A DNA stretch of 64,000 nt from Streptomyces albiflavescens (GTDB lineage: Bacteria > Actinomycetota > Actinomycetes > Streptomycetales > Streptomycetaceae), in contig NZ_BMMM01000014.1 of NCBI RefSeq assembly GCF_014645835.1, positions 62,131 through 126,130 of the forward strand, given 5' to 3'. The position numbers and the translations under genes were made by a program. The notes beneath the pieces were generated by a model, which was not told the origin of the DNA, ran no database searches, and saw nothing but the letters and a program-made list of their open reading frames with translations. Shown piece by piece: positions 8,209-16,938 of this stretch; the stretch's first letter is position 1; each line of letters starts with the position of its first letter.

Positions 8209-9318
8209 ATGCACTCCCTGACCACGAGTGACATCACCCCCGCCGGCTCCACCCTCCCGGGCCTCGTCGGCAACACCCCTGTCCTGCACGTGTCCCAGCC
8301 CTTCACCATGCCCGGTCGCGGCTTCTGGGCGAAGCTGGAGGGCTTCAACCCCGGTGGCATCAAGGACCGCCCCGGACTGCACATGGTCGAACGGGCCCGA
8401 GCCCGCGGCGAGTTGCGGCCGGGCCGCCCCATCATCGAGTCGACCAGCGGCACACTGGGCCTCGGCCTCGCCCTGGCCGGAATGGTGTACGGGCACCCCG
8501 TCACGCTTGTCACGGACCCGGGCCTCGAACCCTCGATGACCAGGCTCCTCGTCGCCTACGGCGTCACCGTCGACATGGTGTCGCGGCCGCACTCCACGGG
8601 CGGCTGGCAGCAGGCTCGCCGTGACCGGGTCGCCGAGCTGCTGACGGAACATCGGGGAGCGTGGTCCCCGGATCAGTACAACAACCCCGACAACGTCGCG
8701 GCGTACACCCCGCTGGCTCTCGAACTCGCCTCGCAGATGGGCCACATCGACGTGCTCGTCTGCAGTGTCGGTACGGGAGGTCACTCCGCGGGGATCTCGC
8801 GCGCGCTGCGCCGGCTCTGTCCGGGGATGCGCCTGGTGGGCGTCGACACCATCGGCTCGACCATCTTCGGCCAGCCCGACCGGCCCCGACTCATGCGGGG
8901 TCTCGGATCGAGCATCCATCCGCGCAATGTGGCGTACGAGGACTTCGCCGAGGTGCATTGGGTGGCTCCGGCCGAATCGGTCTGGGCGTGCAGGCAGCTG
9001 GCCGCCTCGCACTACGCCACGGGCGGCTGGAGCGTCGGCGCGGTCGCCCTGGTGGCCGGCTGGCTTGCCCGGACGACGCCTCGGAACACCCGCGTCGTGG
9101 CGATCTTCCCGGACGGGCCCCAGCGCTATCTGGAGACCATCTACAACGACCGATTCTGCGCCGAGCACGGGCTGTTGGACGCGCCTCCCGCGCCCGAACC
9201 CGAGGTCGTGGCCCACCCGGACGAGAAGGAAGTCACCCGCTGGACGCGCTGCACCGCGGTCCTCGACCCACTCTCCCCGACGGCGAAGAAGGTCGGCGCG
9301 AAAGGCGGCGGGAGGTGA
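8209..9318 (+). CDS. PLP-dependent cysteine-synthase-family enzyme
   Basis: A 369-aa fold-type II PLP enzyme of the cysteine synthase/cystathionine beta-synthase group. The Schiff-base lysine is in FNPGGIKDRPG (about K51), the substrate loop is STSGTLGLGLAL, and the phosphate-binding loop is SVGTGGHSAG near residue 190. A C-terminal extension of about 50 residues after the core is charged and unlike CysK. Such enzymes may make cysteine, 2,3-diaminopropionate precursors or other beta-substituted alanines. ATG 8209 has GAGAG upstream; longer frames are low-quality. The stop overlaps the GTG of the MFS gene by four bases (GTGA), so the two proteins are made together; this suggests the transporter exports or imports the enzyme's product or substrate. 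Confidence 0.88.
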   Translation: MHSLTTSDITPAGSTLPGLVGNTPVLHVSQPFTMPGRGFWAKLEGFNPGGIKDRPGLHMVERARARGELRPGRPIIESTSGTLGLGLALAGMVYGHPVTLVTDPGLEPSMTRLLVAYGVTVDMVSRPHSTGGWQQARRDRVAELLTEHRGAWSPDQYNNPDNVAAYTPLALELASQMGHIDVLVCSVGTGGHSAGISRALRRLCPGMRLVGVDTIGSTIFGQPDRPRLMRGLGSSIHPRNVAYEDFAEVHWVAPAESVWACRQLAASHYATGGWSVGAVALVAGWLARTTPRNTRVVAIFPDGPQRYLETIYNDRFCAEHGLLDAPPAPEPEVVAHPDEKEVTRWTRCTAVLDPLSPTAKKVGAKGGGR

Positions 9319-10685
9319 GGGCGACACTCGCGCAGGTCCGCTCCTACGACCGGAGCGTCCAACTGCTCCTGGCGAACCAGTTCACCATCAACCTCGGCTT
9401 CTACATGCTGATGCCGTATCTGGCCCAGCATCTGTCGGGAACTCTGGGCTTGGCCGGCTGGCTCGTCGGACTCGTTCTGGGCGTACGGAACTTCAGCCAG
9501 CAGGGCATGTTTCTCGTCGGCGGAACTCTCGCCGACCGGTTCGGCTACAAACCCTTGATCGTTGCCGGATGTGTGCTGCGTACGGTCGGCTTCGCCGCGC
9601 TCGGCCTGGTCGACTCGGTCCCGGCGCTGCTCGCCGCCTCGGCGGCCACCGGCTTCGCGGGGGCTCTGTTCAACCCGGCTGTGCGCGCCTACCTCGCCGC
9701 CGACGCGGGCGAGCGCCGCGTCGAGGCCTTCGCCCTCTTCAACGTCTTCTACCAGGCGGGCATTCTGCTCGGCCCGCTGGTCGGGATGCTGCTGACCGGC
9801 TTCGACTTCCGCTTGCCCTGCCTGGTCTCGGCATCGATCTTCGCGTTGCTGAGCGCAGTGCAGATCCGCGCCCTCCCAGCCCGCACAGCCGGCCATGCCG
9901 CGGACGCGGAGGCCGGTGACCGTCAGAGCGTGCCGGCGCAGTGGCGAGGCGTCGTACGCAACCGCGCGTTCCTCCTCTTCGCCACCGCCATGATCGGCTC
10001 CTACGTCCTGTCCTTCCAGGTCTATCTCGCGCTACCGCTGGAGGTGCGACGCCTGGGCGGCGAAGGGGAGTTCGGGACGGCGGCCGTCGCCCTGCTCTTC
10101 GCCGCCTCGGGACTGGCCACCGTCTTCGGACAGACTCGGGTGACCGAGTGGTGCAAGGCACGGCTGGAGCCCGGTCAGGCCCTGGCCCGGGGGGTGTCGG
10201 TCATGGGTCTCGCCTTCGTGCCGCTGCTCGCGGGCACGTTCGTGCCCGTGCCCGACGCACAGGTCGGGCACCGACTGCTCGTCGCTCTCCTGCCGACACT
10301 GGCGGCTCTGCTCCTCGCGTTGGGCACGATGATCGCGTACCCCTTCGAGATGGACACGATCGTCCGGCTCTCCGGAAACCGCCTCGTCGCCACCCATTAC
10401 GGGCTCTACAACACCATCTGCGGCATCGGCATCACGCTGGGCAACCTGCTCACCGGAGCGGCCCTCGACGCCGCGCGGGCGGCCGGCATGTCCGCACTGC
10501 CGTGGCTCGCGCTGCTCATCCTGGGCGTGGCGTGTGCCGCGTCCCTCCATGTCCTGTACCGGGCCGGTCTTTTGGCAACCATGGCTGCTGAGCCCGCGTC
10601 CGTCACTGCGGAGGGAACCTCCCTGCTGCAACGAGGAGAGCAAGTCGAAGTCACCGGGAACTCTCCCGGGGTGGCTCGGCGTTGA
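9315..10685 (+). CDS. MFS transporter coupled to the PLP enzyme
   Basis: A 456-aa major facilitator with about twelve hydrophobic helices. The loop motif between helices 2 and 3, GGTLADRFGYKP, is the canonical MFS motif A. It most resembles drug/metabolite exporters of the MdtH/Bcr type. The GTG start at 9315 overlaps the TGA of the preceding gene, with G-rich sequence immediately before it acting as ribosome-binding site. A stand-alone protein was also considered starting later, but the first helix (LLLANQFTINLGFYML) needs this start. After the stop there are 196 bases, holding an imperfect palindrome around the HindIII-like AAGCTT at 10713, before the graspetide precursor. Confidence 0.88.
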   Translation: MRATLAQVRSYDRSVQLLLANQFTINLGFYMLMPYLAQHLSGTLGLAGWLVGLVLGVRNFSQQGMFLVGGTLADRFGYKPLIVAGCVLRTVGFAALGLVDSVPALLAASAATGFAGALFNPAVRAYLAADAGERRVEAFALFNVFYQAGILLGPLVGMLLTGFDFRLPCLVSASIFALLSAVQIRALPARTAGHAADAEAGDRQSVPAQWRGVVRNRAFLLFATAMIGSYVLSFQVYLALPLEVRRLGGEGEFGTAAVALLFAASGLATVFGQTRVTEWCKARLEPGQALARGVSVMGLAFVPLLAGTFVPVPDAQVGHRLLVALLPTLAALLLALGTMIAYPFEMDTIVRLSGNRLVATHYGLYNTICGIGITLGNLLTGAALDAARAAGMSALPWLALLILGVACAASLHVLYRAGLLATMAAEPASVTAEGTSLLQRGEQVEVTGNSPGVARR

Positions 10686-10881
10686 GGTCACTGAGGATGA
10701 AGCATTGGCCTAAGCTTTGGGCCGGGATCAACACAGACACACGAGCAGTGCGGCAACAGACAAGCTTGAATCGACGCGATGTGACGACCTTCACCCTGAT
10801 GTGGCGGAAAGTGATGAATTCCTTACGGCCATGACACGTACGGGTGGACGTAGAGCACCGTGAAACCGGGGAGGATTTTTC

Positions 10882-11073
10882 ATGCGACCGTTCACCCTCA
10901 ACTACGCCATGCCCACCGGGCAGTCGGCCGCGACGACCCCGTACCACTTCGATGTGGCGCTGCAGTTGAACGTCCTGCCCGACGGCCGCCCGGCCGTCAG
11001 CGACCGTGCGCTCCTGATGGCCACCGGTACCACGACGTCCACGGCCGGCTCCCAGACGCACTTCGACGACTGA
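10882..11073 (+). CDS. Graspetide (ATP-grasp-modified RiPP) precursor peptide
   Basis: A 63-aa precursor matching the actinobacterial 'putative ATP-grasp-modified RiPP' family (TIGR04186-type). The conserved leader is visible: MRPFTLNYAMP at the start and a central LQLNVLPDGRPAV block that presumably binds the ligase. The C-terminal core is rich in acceptor Thr/Ser and ends with acidic residues (ATGTTTSTAGSQTHFDD), as expected for side-chain ester or amide links between Thr/Ser hydroxyls and Asp. A strong ribosome-binding site GGGGAGGA precedes ATG 10882 by 7 bases. The ligase gene begins 15 bases after the stop. Confidence 0.88.
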   Translation: MRPFTLNYAMPTGQSAATTPYHFDVALQLNVLPDGRPAVSDRALLMATGTTTSTAGSQTHFDD

Positions 11074-11088
11074 CGGCCACCCGCGCGC

Positions 11089-12042
11089 ATGACGGTACTC
11101 ATTCTCACGGCCGAGCAGGACGTCACCGCCGACATGGTGGTGGCCCAACTGCACGAGCGAGGCGTGCCCATGGTGCGCCTCGACCCAGCCGACCTGCCGG
11201 GCAAAGCGGTGCTCTCCGCCGACTACGCCCACGGGGACTTCGACGGCTATCTGTCGGTCAACGGCCATGTGCTCAGCATGGGTGGCCTGCGATCCGTGTG
11301 GGTGCGGCGGCCGGGCGAGCCGGCCGCTCACGCCGCCGAGCCCTCGCCCTGGCTCACCGCCGAGACGCGGCAGGCCTTGTTCGGCATGCTCTACTCCGCC
11401 TCGACCCGCTGGATGAACCATCCGCGCCGCGCCGAGCAGGCCCGGCACAAGCCCTGGCAGCTGCGGGTCGCCCACAGCAGCGGCTTCGCGGTGCCGCCCA
11501 CCATCGTCACGACCGCTCCGCGGGTGGCCCAGGAGTTCGTCGAGGAGTACCGGGACGTGGTGGTGAAGTCGGCCTCCGGGCCCCCGCCCGGTGAGCCGCC
11601 GGTGGCCCTGCCGACCACGCTCATCGGACCCGACGCGGACTTCTCCGGCGTCGCGGCCGGTCCCGCGCTCCTGCAGCAGTACATCCCCAAGCGCGCCGAC
11701 ATACGACTGACCAGCATCGGCACCCGTATGTTCGCCGCCAGGAAGGCCGCCGTGCCCGGACAGGTCGACGGGCGGTTCGGAGACACCGGACACGCATGGG
11801 AGGCCACCGCCGTGCCCGGCCGCATCGCCCGCTCGGTCCACGAGTACCTCGTCCTCACCGGACTCGCGTACGCCGCCTTCGACTTCGCCGAGGACGAGGA
11901 CGGCGTCTGGTGGTTCCTGGAGGGCAACCAGGGAGGCCAGTTCGGCTTCATCGAGTTGGAGACCGGTCAGCCCATCGCCGACACGGTCGCCGAGTGGCTG
12001 TCGCAGCGAAGACCCGCGCACCGTATCCCCGAGGGGCACTGA
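11089..12042 (+). CDS. ATP-grasp graspetide ligase (SAV_5884 family)
   Basis: A 317-aa ATP-grasp enzyme that would activate acidic side chains of the adjacent precursor with ATP and condense them with Thr/Ser hydroxyls to form macrocycles. N-terminal pre-ATP-grasp domain (MTVLILTAEQDVTADMV) is followed by the KPWQLRVAHSSGF-VPPT block (residues about 122-140), the lysine in VVVKSASG, the DIRLTSIG strand, and the metal-binding DFAEDEDGVWWFLEGNQGGQ. It is the partner family of the upstream precursor (TIGR04187-type). The usual third gene, a protein-isoaspartate-methyltransferase-like enzyme, does not follow; the next gene is convergent. There is no clear Shine-Dalgarno site in the 15-base gap, so reinitiation from the precursor is likely. 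Confidence 0.9.
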   Translation: MTVLILTAEQDVTADMVVAQLHERGVPMVRLDPADLPGKAVLSADYAHGDFDGYLSVNGHVLSMGGLRSVWVRRPGEPAAHAAEPSPWLTAETRQALFGMLYSASTRWMNHPRRAEQARHKPWQLRVAHSSGFAVPPTIVTTAPRVAQEFVEEYRDVVVKSASGPPPGEPPVALPTTLIGPDADFSGVAAGPALLQQYIPKRADIRLTSIGTRMFAARKAAVPGQVDGRFGDTGHAWEATAVPGRIARSVHEYLVLTGLAYAAFDFAEDEDGVWWFLEGNQGGQFGFIELETGQPIADTVAEWLSQRRPAHRIPEGH

Positions 12043-12103
12043 CACTCCTCCACCACAGACCGTGACCAACAGGCGGCGGTGTCCGTTTGGCGCGAACGGC
12101 GCT

Positions 12104-12119
12104 CTCCGGCCGACCGGAG
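12104..12119. terminator. Short hairpin between convergent genes
   Basis: CTCCGG-CCGA-CCGGAG, a 6-bp GC stem in the 88-bp gap between the graspetide ligase and the convergent pseudokinase gene; it could serve either direction. Confidence 0.4.
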
Positions 12120-12130
12120 CGTAGGCGTGA

Positions 12131-13723
12131 TCACTGGGCACTCGGCTGAAAGGACTGGAGGAAGACGTCCAGCGCCTTCCGGTTCGCGGAGGTGTCCCAG
12201 TCGTTCGCCGGGGTCGTCCAGCGCAGCGAGAAGCCCCGGTGATCGCCGATCAGGAAGCCGCGGCCGAAGGTGCGCTCGCGGACCCCGTCGGTCACGGAGT
12301 ACCACTCCATGTCGGCACCCTTGCGGCCGCGATAGTCCACGGCCCGGATGTCGCCCACCCGCTCGTAGCCGGCGGAATCGGCGCGCAGGGACGGCTCCAG
12401 CGCGCTCCAGACGGCGACGGGATCCGGGCCCAGCTGCGTGCTGTAGGTGACGGCCAGCGTGCGTGGGTCACCGCTCGCCCCGAAGGTGACGCGATAGGAC
12501 AGGTCCGCGGATCTCGTGGTCCGGAGGCGTTCCCAGCCCTTGGGGAGGTCGATGGAGAAGCCCTCGGGTGCCTGATAGCGGGCAAAGCCGGACGGCGCCT
12601 TCTCGCCGACGGTGGAGGAGGGGGACGGCTTGGGGGACGCCGGCGGTGTCCGTTCGGGGAGCGTGGCGGGGGCGGCGGAGGGGCTGCTCTCGGCGGTCCG
12701 TGAGGGAGCCGCGCCGGATGCGGACGTGTCCCCGTCGGGCAGTCCGCCCGCCGCGGTGAGCACGGCGAAGCAGACGACGGTGACGGCCAGCGCCCCGCCC
12801 AGCAGGACCGGCCGGCTGACCGGCAATCCGCCCCGGAGCCGTCCCACGCGCCGGGCGACGGCGCACGGATCCAGGAAATGCGGCAGGGGCGCCATGGCCG
12901 TCGCGTCGTCGAGTTCCTTCTTGAGGATGCGCGTCAGGGCCTCGCGTACGACCGGCTCGGGCACCCGCTCCAAGGGATCCCTGCGCAGGAGCCCCTGAAT
13001 GGCCGGTGCGAGCGGTCCCGCGCTGAGCGGGGCCCGGATGGGCAGCCGGTCCACGGCGCGCAGTGTGGCGTCGAGTCGTCCACGGTCGCGGATGGGTGGT
13101 CGGCCCTCGACCATCGCGTACATCATCGCGCCCAGCGCCCACAGGTCCGCCGCCGGTCCGGTGCCCTCACCACGGGTCTGCTCGGGGGAGGCGTACGACG
13201 GCGCGGTGACGCGTGGCGAGACGGTGGATCCCATGAGGCCGAAACCGCGCACCGTGACCGCGCCCCGTTCGTGCACGTGCACCTGGCCGGGGCTCAGATC
13301 GCCGTGCGTCACCCCCGCGTTGTGGGCGGCCGCGAGGACGTCGAGGAGGCCGAGCCCGACGCGGGCCGCGCGGATGTAGTTCACCGGGCCGCGCCCGAGG
13401 AGTTCGGTCAGCGGGACGCCCGGGGACCGCTCCGTGACCGTCCACACGAAGTCGTGCTCCTCGATCACGTCGAGGACCGTGGCCACCCGGCCGGGACAGA
13501 CGAGCTCCAGGCGCTCGGACTCGCGCAGGATCCGCGTGGCGGTACGGTGCTCCGCCTCCTCGCGCCGATGCTCCGGCAGCCGCGACCAGGTCAAGGCGAC
13601 CGGCCGCTCGAAGTCGAGGTCCTGACCGTGCCAGCCGACGCGGCCCTCTTCCCGGTGGGCGACCTCGAGCAGTCGGTATCTTCCGGCGACCAACTCGCCC
13701 GTGGGGTCTTGCACCTTGACCAT
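12131..13723 (-). CDS. Membrane-anchored Ser/Thr pseudokinase
   Basis: A 530-aa protein with an N-terminal protein-kinase fold (residues about 15-275), a Pro/Ser-rich juxtamembrane segment, one transmembrane helix (VLLGGALAVTVVCFAVLTA, about residue 305) and an extracellular C-terminal domain of about 140 residues (YQAPEGFSIDLPKGW onward). The kinase landmarks are degraded: the glycine-rich loop lacks GxGxxG, the VAxK lysine is replaced (VALTW), the catalytic loop reads HGDLSPGQV with Lys and Asn lost, and DFG is GFG. It should bind ligands or other kinases rather than phosphorylate. ATG 13723 is preferred over 13729 because GAGGG lies 6 bases before it. The gene is convergent with the graspetide ligase. 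Confidence 0.87.
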   Translation of the reverse strand: MVKVQDPTGELVAGRYRLLEVAHREEGRVGWHGQDLDFERPVALTWSRLPEHRREEAEHRTATRILRESERLELVCPGRVATVLDVIEEHDFVWTVTERSPGVPLTELLGRGPVNYIRAARVGLGLLDVLAAAHNAGVTHGDLSPGQVHVHERGAVTVRGFGLMGSTVSPRVTAPSYASPEQTRGEGTGPAADLWALGAMMYAMVEGRPPIRDRGRLDATLRAVDRLPIRAPLSAGPLAPAIQGLLRRDPLERVPEPVVREALTRILKKELDDATAMAPLPHFLDPCAVARRVGRLRGGLPVSRPVLLGGALAVTVVCFAVLTAAGGLPDGDTSASGAAPSRTAESSPSAAPATLPERTPPASPKPSPSSTVGEKAPSGFARYQAPEGFSIDLPKGWERLRTTRSADLSYRVTFGASGDPRTLAVTYSTQLGPDPVAVWSALEPSLRADSAGYERVGDIRAVDYRGRKGADMEWYSVTDGVRERTFGRGFLIGDHRGFSLRWTTPANDWDTSANRKALDVFLQSFQPSAQ

Positions 13724-13883
13724 CGTCATCCCTCGCTGTGCACCGGGCTCTCACCTTTCCCGGAAGTACGGAGGGTGTGACGTTGTGTGCTCAACGGGGA
13801 GGGGTTCCAAAGACCTGTTTTTCTTCAGTGCCCCGGCGGTCGCCCACTCGTGCGAAAGGTTCAGGCCAGCGGCGCCTGACGGC

Positions 13884-15095
13884 TCACCGCACGGGGTCCT
13901 TGCCGATGTAGGAGTCCGCGAACGTGGCCGCCGCGGCGGGGGAGCCCAGGAGTCGCCGCAGTCGCGCCCCCGCGGAACCCGCTCGGAAGGGATCGCCCGA
14001 CGAAGGCCCGTGCAGCAACTCCGCGAACCACTGGGAGAATTCCTGGTACTCCCATACGCGCCGCAGACAGGCCGCCGAGTAGTCACGCAGCCCACTGCGG
14101 TCGCCCGTCCCGAAGTAGGCGACGAGCGCGTCCGCCAGAAGCAGTGCGTCGTACAGCGCCAGGTTCATGCCCTTCGCCGCGATCGGCGCCACGAGATGGG
14201 CGGAGTCGCCCGCCAGGAACAGCCGTCCGTACGTCATCGGCTCCACGACATAGCTGTGCATGTCGAGCACCCGCTTCTCGATCAGCCGTCCTTCGGTGAG
14301 CGGTGCGGCACCGGTCACCGACAGCCGGGCGTGGAGCTCCGACCACACTGTGTCGTGCGGCCAGTTCTCCGGATCGTCGCCGGGCTTCACCTCCAGGTAG
14401 TAGCGGGTGACCTGGGGGCTGCGGGCCATGTGGGCGGCGAATCCACCTGAGTTCACACCGAAGACGACACAGTCGGACGACGGCGGTGCCTCGGCGAGCA
14501 GCGCCAGCCAGCCCACTCCGTAGTCGTAGCGGGCCAGGGAGCCGCGCTCCGGTGGGACGTAGGTACGGGTCACTCCGCGTGCGCCGTCGCAGCCCGCGAT
14601 GATCTCGCACTCGATGCGCCGGCGCTCGCCGGTGGCCGGGTCCGTGTACAGCACCGAGGGGCGGTCGCCGTCGATGGCGTGCAGGGCGACATCCTGTACG
14701 TCGAACCGGATGTCGCCGCCGCGTATGTCGGCGTACTCGCGCACCAGGTCGGTCACCAACAGCGGCTGCGGATAGACGAAGTGGCGGTCTCCGGTCAGCT
14801 CGGCGTACCGGAACCGGTGACGTTCACCGTCGATCCGGAACTCGCACTCGCTGTGCGGCTGGGCCCGCTCCACGAGCCGGTCGGCCAGCCCCCGTTGGCG
14901 CAGGGCGCGTACCGCCCATTCCTCGATGAAGCCCGCCCGGGGCCGCTGTTCGATGAACTCCCGGCTCTCGTTCTCCAGGACCACGCAGTCGAGGGACGCG
15001 GCGCGCAGGATGTTGCCGAGGGTGAGACCGGCCGGTCCCGCGCCGACGATGACGACGGGAACGCGCTCTACGGATGTGGCTGTGGGGGAGATCAC
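13884..15095 (-). CDS. 4-hydroxybenzoate 3-monooxygenase-like FAD enzyme (PobA type)
   Basis: A 403-aa flavoprotein hydroxylase close to p-hydroxybenzoate hydroxylase. GAGPAGLTLGNIL binds FAD at the N-terminus, RAGFIEEWAV matches the PobA RIHAGFIE-type substrate/FAD loop, CDGARGVTRTYVP is the DG motif, and GDSAHLVAPIAAKGMNLA is the second FAD motif. Proposed reaction: NAD(P)H-dependent ortho-hydroxylation of a 4-hydroxybenzoate-like acid to a protocatechuate-like product. Length is near the family's 390-395. GTG 15095 (VISPTATSVERVP) is preferred; upstream frame looks like leader. No beta-ketoadipate genes are nearby, so it may act in a peripheral or biosynthetic step. Confidence 0.85.
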   Translation of the reverse strand: MISPTATSVERVPVVIVGAGPAGLTLGNILRAASLDCVVLENESREFIEQRPRAGFIEEWAVRALRQRGLADRLVERAQPHSECEFRIDGERHRFRYAELTGDRHFVYPQPLLVTDLVREYADIRGGDIRFDVQDVALHAIDGDRPSVLYTDPATGERRRIECEIIAGCDGARGVTRTYVPPERGSLARYDYGVGWLALLAEAPPSSDCVVFGVNSGGFAAHMARSPQVTRYYLEVKPGDDPENWPHDTVWSELHARLSVTGAAPLTEGRLIEKRVLDMHSYVVEPMTYGRLFLAGDSAHLVAPIAAKGMNLALYDALLLADALVAYFGTGDRSGLRDYSAACLRRVWEYQEFSQWFAELLHGPSSGDPFRAGSAGARLRRLLGSPAAAATFADSYIGKDPVR

Positions 15096-15278
15096 TCGAT
15101 CATTATGACGGTGACCCGTCAACGCCGGGCATCCGCCCATGTGTTGATGCCCCAGCGGGGCCCGAGGCCCGGCTCGGCGGGCTGCGCTTCACGCGAAGGC
15201 CGCGCACACCATCACTGCAAGCCCGCCCGCGGCTCATGGACGCGCGGGCGCCCGCACGGGAAGGATGGCGTACGCATG

Positions 15279-15308
15279 TATACCGTGTCCGGCTGTGTGT
15301 CACAGCCG
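15279..15308 (+). promoter_or_regulatory. -10 box and hairpin before the serine hydrolase gene
   Basis: TATACC (15279-15284) resembles a -10 hexamer. It is followed by CGGCTGTG-TGT-CACAGCCG (15290-15308), an 8-bp inverted repeat at the expected transcription start, 28 bp upstream of ATG 15337. This could be an operator overlapping +1 or a hairpin at the mRNA 5' end. Confidence 0.4.
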
Positions 15309-15336
15309 CTGTCCCGAGCCGCCCGGAGGCCCCCGT

Positions 15337-16776
15337 ATGAGTGCTCGTCCCCTGCCTGTCAGCACGCCCGGCGAACAGGGCGTCGACGCGTCGGGCATTC
15401 ACGCGTTCCTCGATGCCGTCGAGGCCGCCCCGGACATGGAACCGCACAGCCTGATGATCCTGCGCCACGGTCACGTCGTGGCGTCCGGCTGGTGGGCGCC
15501 GTACACACCCGAGCGCCGTCAACTGCTCTACTCGCTGAGCAAGAGCTTCACGTCCACGGCCGCGGGATTCGCCGCCGCCGAGGGGCTGTTGCGCCTGGAC
15601 GACCCCGTGATCTCGTACTTCCCCGAGTTCGACGCCGACATCACCGACCCGCGCAGTCGCGCCATGCTCGTCCGGCATGTCGCGTCGATGGCGAGCGGGC
15701 ACCTGGGTGAGACCTACGCCGAGGCGTTCCGGCTCGACCGGAAGGAGACCGTACGCGGCTTCCTGCTGATGCCGCCGGACCGCGACCCCGGCACCGTGTT
15801 CGCGTACAACCAGTCCGCCACGTACACGCTCGCCGCGATCGTCCAGCGCGTGACCGGGCAGTCGCTGACGGCCTATCTGCGGCCCCGGCTGTTCGACCCA
15901 CTGGGCATCGGGGAGGCCGCCTGGCGGCAGGGCCCGGCCGGCCGCGATCTCGGCTTCAGTGGCCTGCACGCCGCGACCGACGCGATCGCCCGACTCGGCC
16001 AGCTGTACCTGCGGGACGGTGTCTGGGAGGGACGGCGGCTCCTCCCGTCCTCGTGGATCGCAGAGGCCACCCGTGCGCACATCTCCACCGCGGACGGTAC
16101 GGCCGAAGGGGCGCTGTCGGACTGGCAGCAGGGGTACGGATTCCAGTTCTGGAGGTCCCGGCACGGGTACCGCGGCGACGGAGCGTACGGACAGTTCTGT
16201 CTCGTCCTGCCCGAGTGCGACGCGGTGATCGCGACGACCACGGCGACCGAGCAGACGCAGGACCTGCTGAACCTGGTGTGGCGCCACCTGCTCCCCGCCT
16301 TCGGCACCGCTCCGCTCCCGGGCGAGAAGGACGACACACTGCGCAGCCGTCTCGCGCGCCTGGCCCTGCCGCCGGTCGAGGCGCGTCCAGAGCCTCCCGC
16401 GCGCAGCGATGCCTGGGCGGGCGCCGAGTTCGTCCCGGAGGGCGGTGCCTGCGCGGATCAGCGGACGCTGACGGGAGTCGCGGTCGCGAAGGGGGACAAG
16501 GGCTGGCGCGTGTCGCTGGCCGAGGGCGACCGGCGCATCGACCTGATGCTCGGTACCACCGACTGGACCGTCGACTCCGGCTCGAACCCCACGGCCGTGA
16601 GCGGCGGATGGACCGACCCGGAGACCCTGCGCGTCGACGTGCTGTTCCTGGAGACCCCGCACCGGTTGACGGTGACCTGCTCGCTCCCGGACCGCACGTT
16701 CACGGCGCGGTGGCACACCACCCCCCTGCACGGCGGTGCACTGCACAAACTTCACGCACCATGGCCCCTGCCGTAA
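15337..16776 (+). CDS. Serine beta-lactamase-fold hydrolase (class C type)
   Basis: A 479-aa member of the beta-lactamase/penicillin-binding-protein-like serine hydrolases. The nucleophile motif SxxK is SLSK at about residues 66-69, the YxN-type motif is YNQ near 157, and GDGAYGQF is in the place of the KTG/HxG strand. There is no signal peptide, so it is probably cytoplasmic and acts as an esterase or amidase rather than a secreted beta-lactamase. An extra C-terminal domain of about 120 residues with beta-rich character follows. ATG 15337 has GGAGG 8 bases upstream. Confidence 0.87.
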   Translation: MSARPLPVSTPGEQGVDASGIHAFLDAVEAAPDMEPHSLMILRHGHVVASGWWAPYTPERRQLLYSLSKSFTSTAAGFAAAEGLLRLDDPVISYFPEFDADITDPRSRAMLVRHVASMASGHLGETYAEAFRLDRKETVRGFLLMPPDRDPGTVFAYNQSATYTLAAIVQRVTGQSLTAYLRPRLFDPLGIGEAAWRQGPAGRDLGFSGLHAATDAIARLGQLYLRDGVWEGRRLLPSSWIAEATRAHISTADGTAEGALSDWQQGYGFQFWRSRHGYRGDGAYGQFCLVLPECDAVIATTTATEQTQDLLNLVWRHLLPAFGTAPLPGEKDDTLRSRLARLALPPVEARPEPPARSDAWAGAEFVPEGGACADQRTLTGVAVAKGDKGWRVSLAEGDRRIDLMLGTTDWTVDSGSNPTAVSGGWTDPETLRVDVLFLETPHRLTVTCSLPDRTFTARWHTTPLHGGALHKLHAPWPLP

Positions 16777-16857
16777 CCGGCCAAGGTAAAACGCCAGACC
16801 GCGCCACCCCTTCCGCCACGTAGAAATATCTACCAACATGCATATGCCGAGGGGCTG

Positions 16858-16938
16858 ATGGGCAATCGCAAGCCCCGCCGGCTGCGTCCTTCTCCGCGCG
16901 TGCCGAGCGGAGCGGAATATCCCCGGAGTGGGCCTTGA
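16858..16938 (+). CDS. 26-codon upstream ORF overlapping the Prim-Pol-like gene
   Basis: ATG 16858, preceded by GAGGGG, opens a 26-aa basic peptide (begins MGNRKPRRLRPSPR) whose TGA at 16936-16938 overlaps the TTG start of the next gene by four bases (TTGA). This geometry is typical of translational coupling. Upstream, GTAGA-AATA-TCTAC (16820-16833) is an AT-rich inverted repeat that may be part of the promoter. No homologue is recognised. Confidence 0.4.
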   Translation: MGNRKPRRLRPSPRVPSGAEYPRSGP

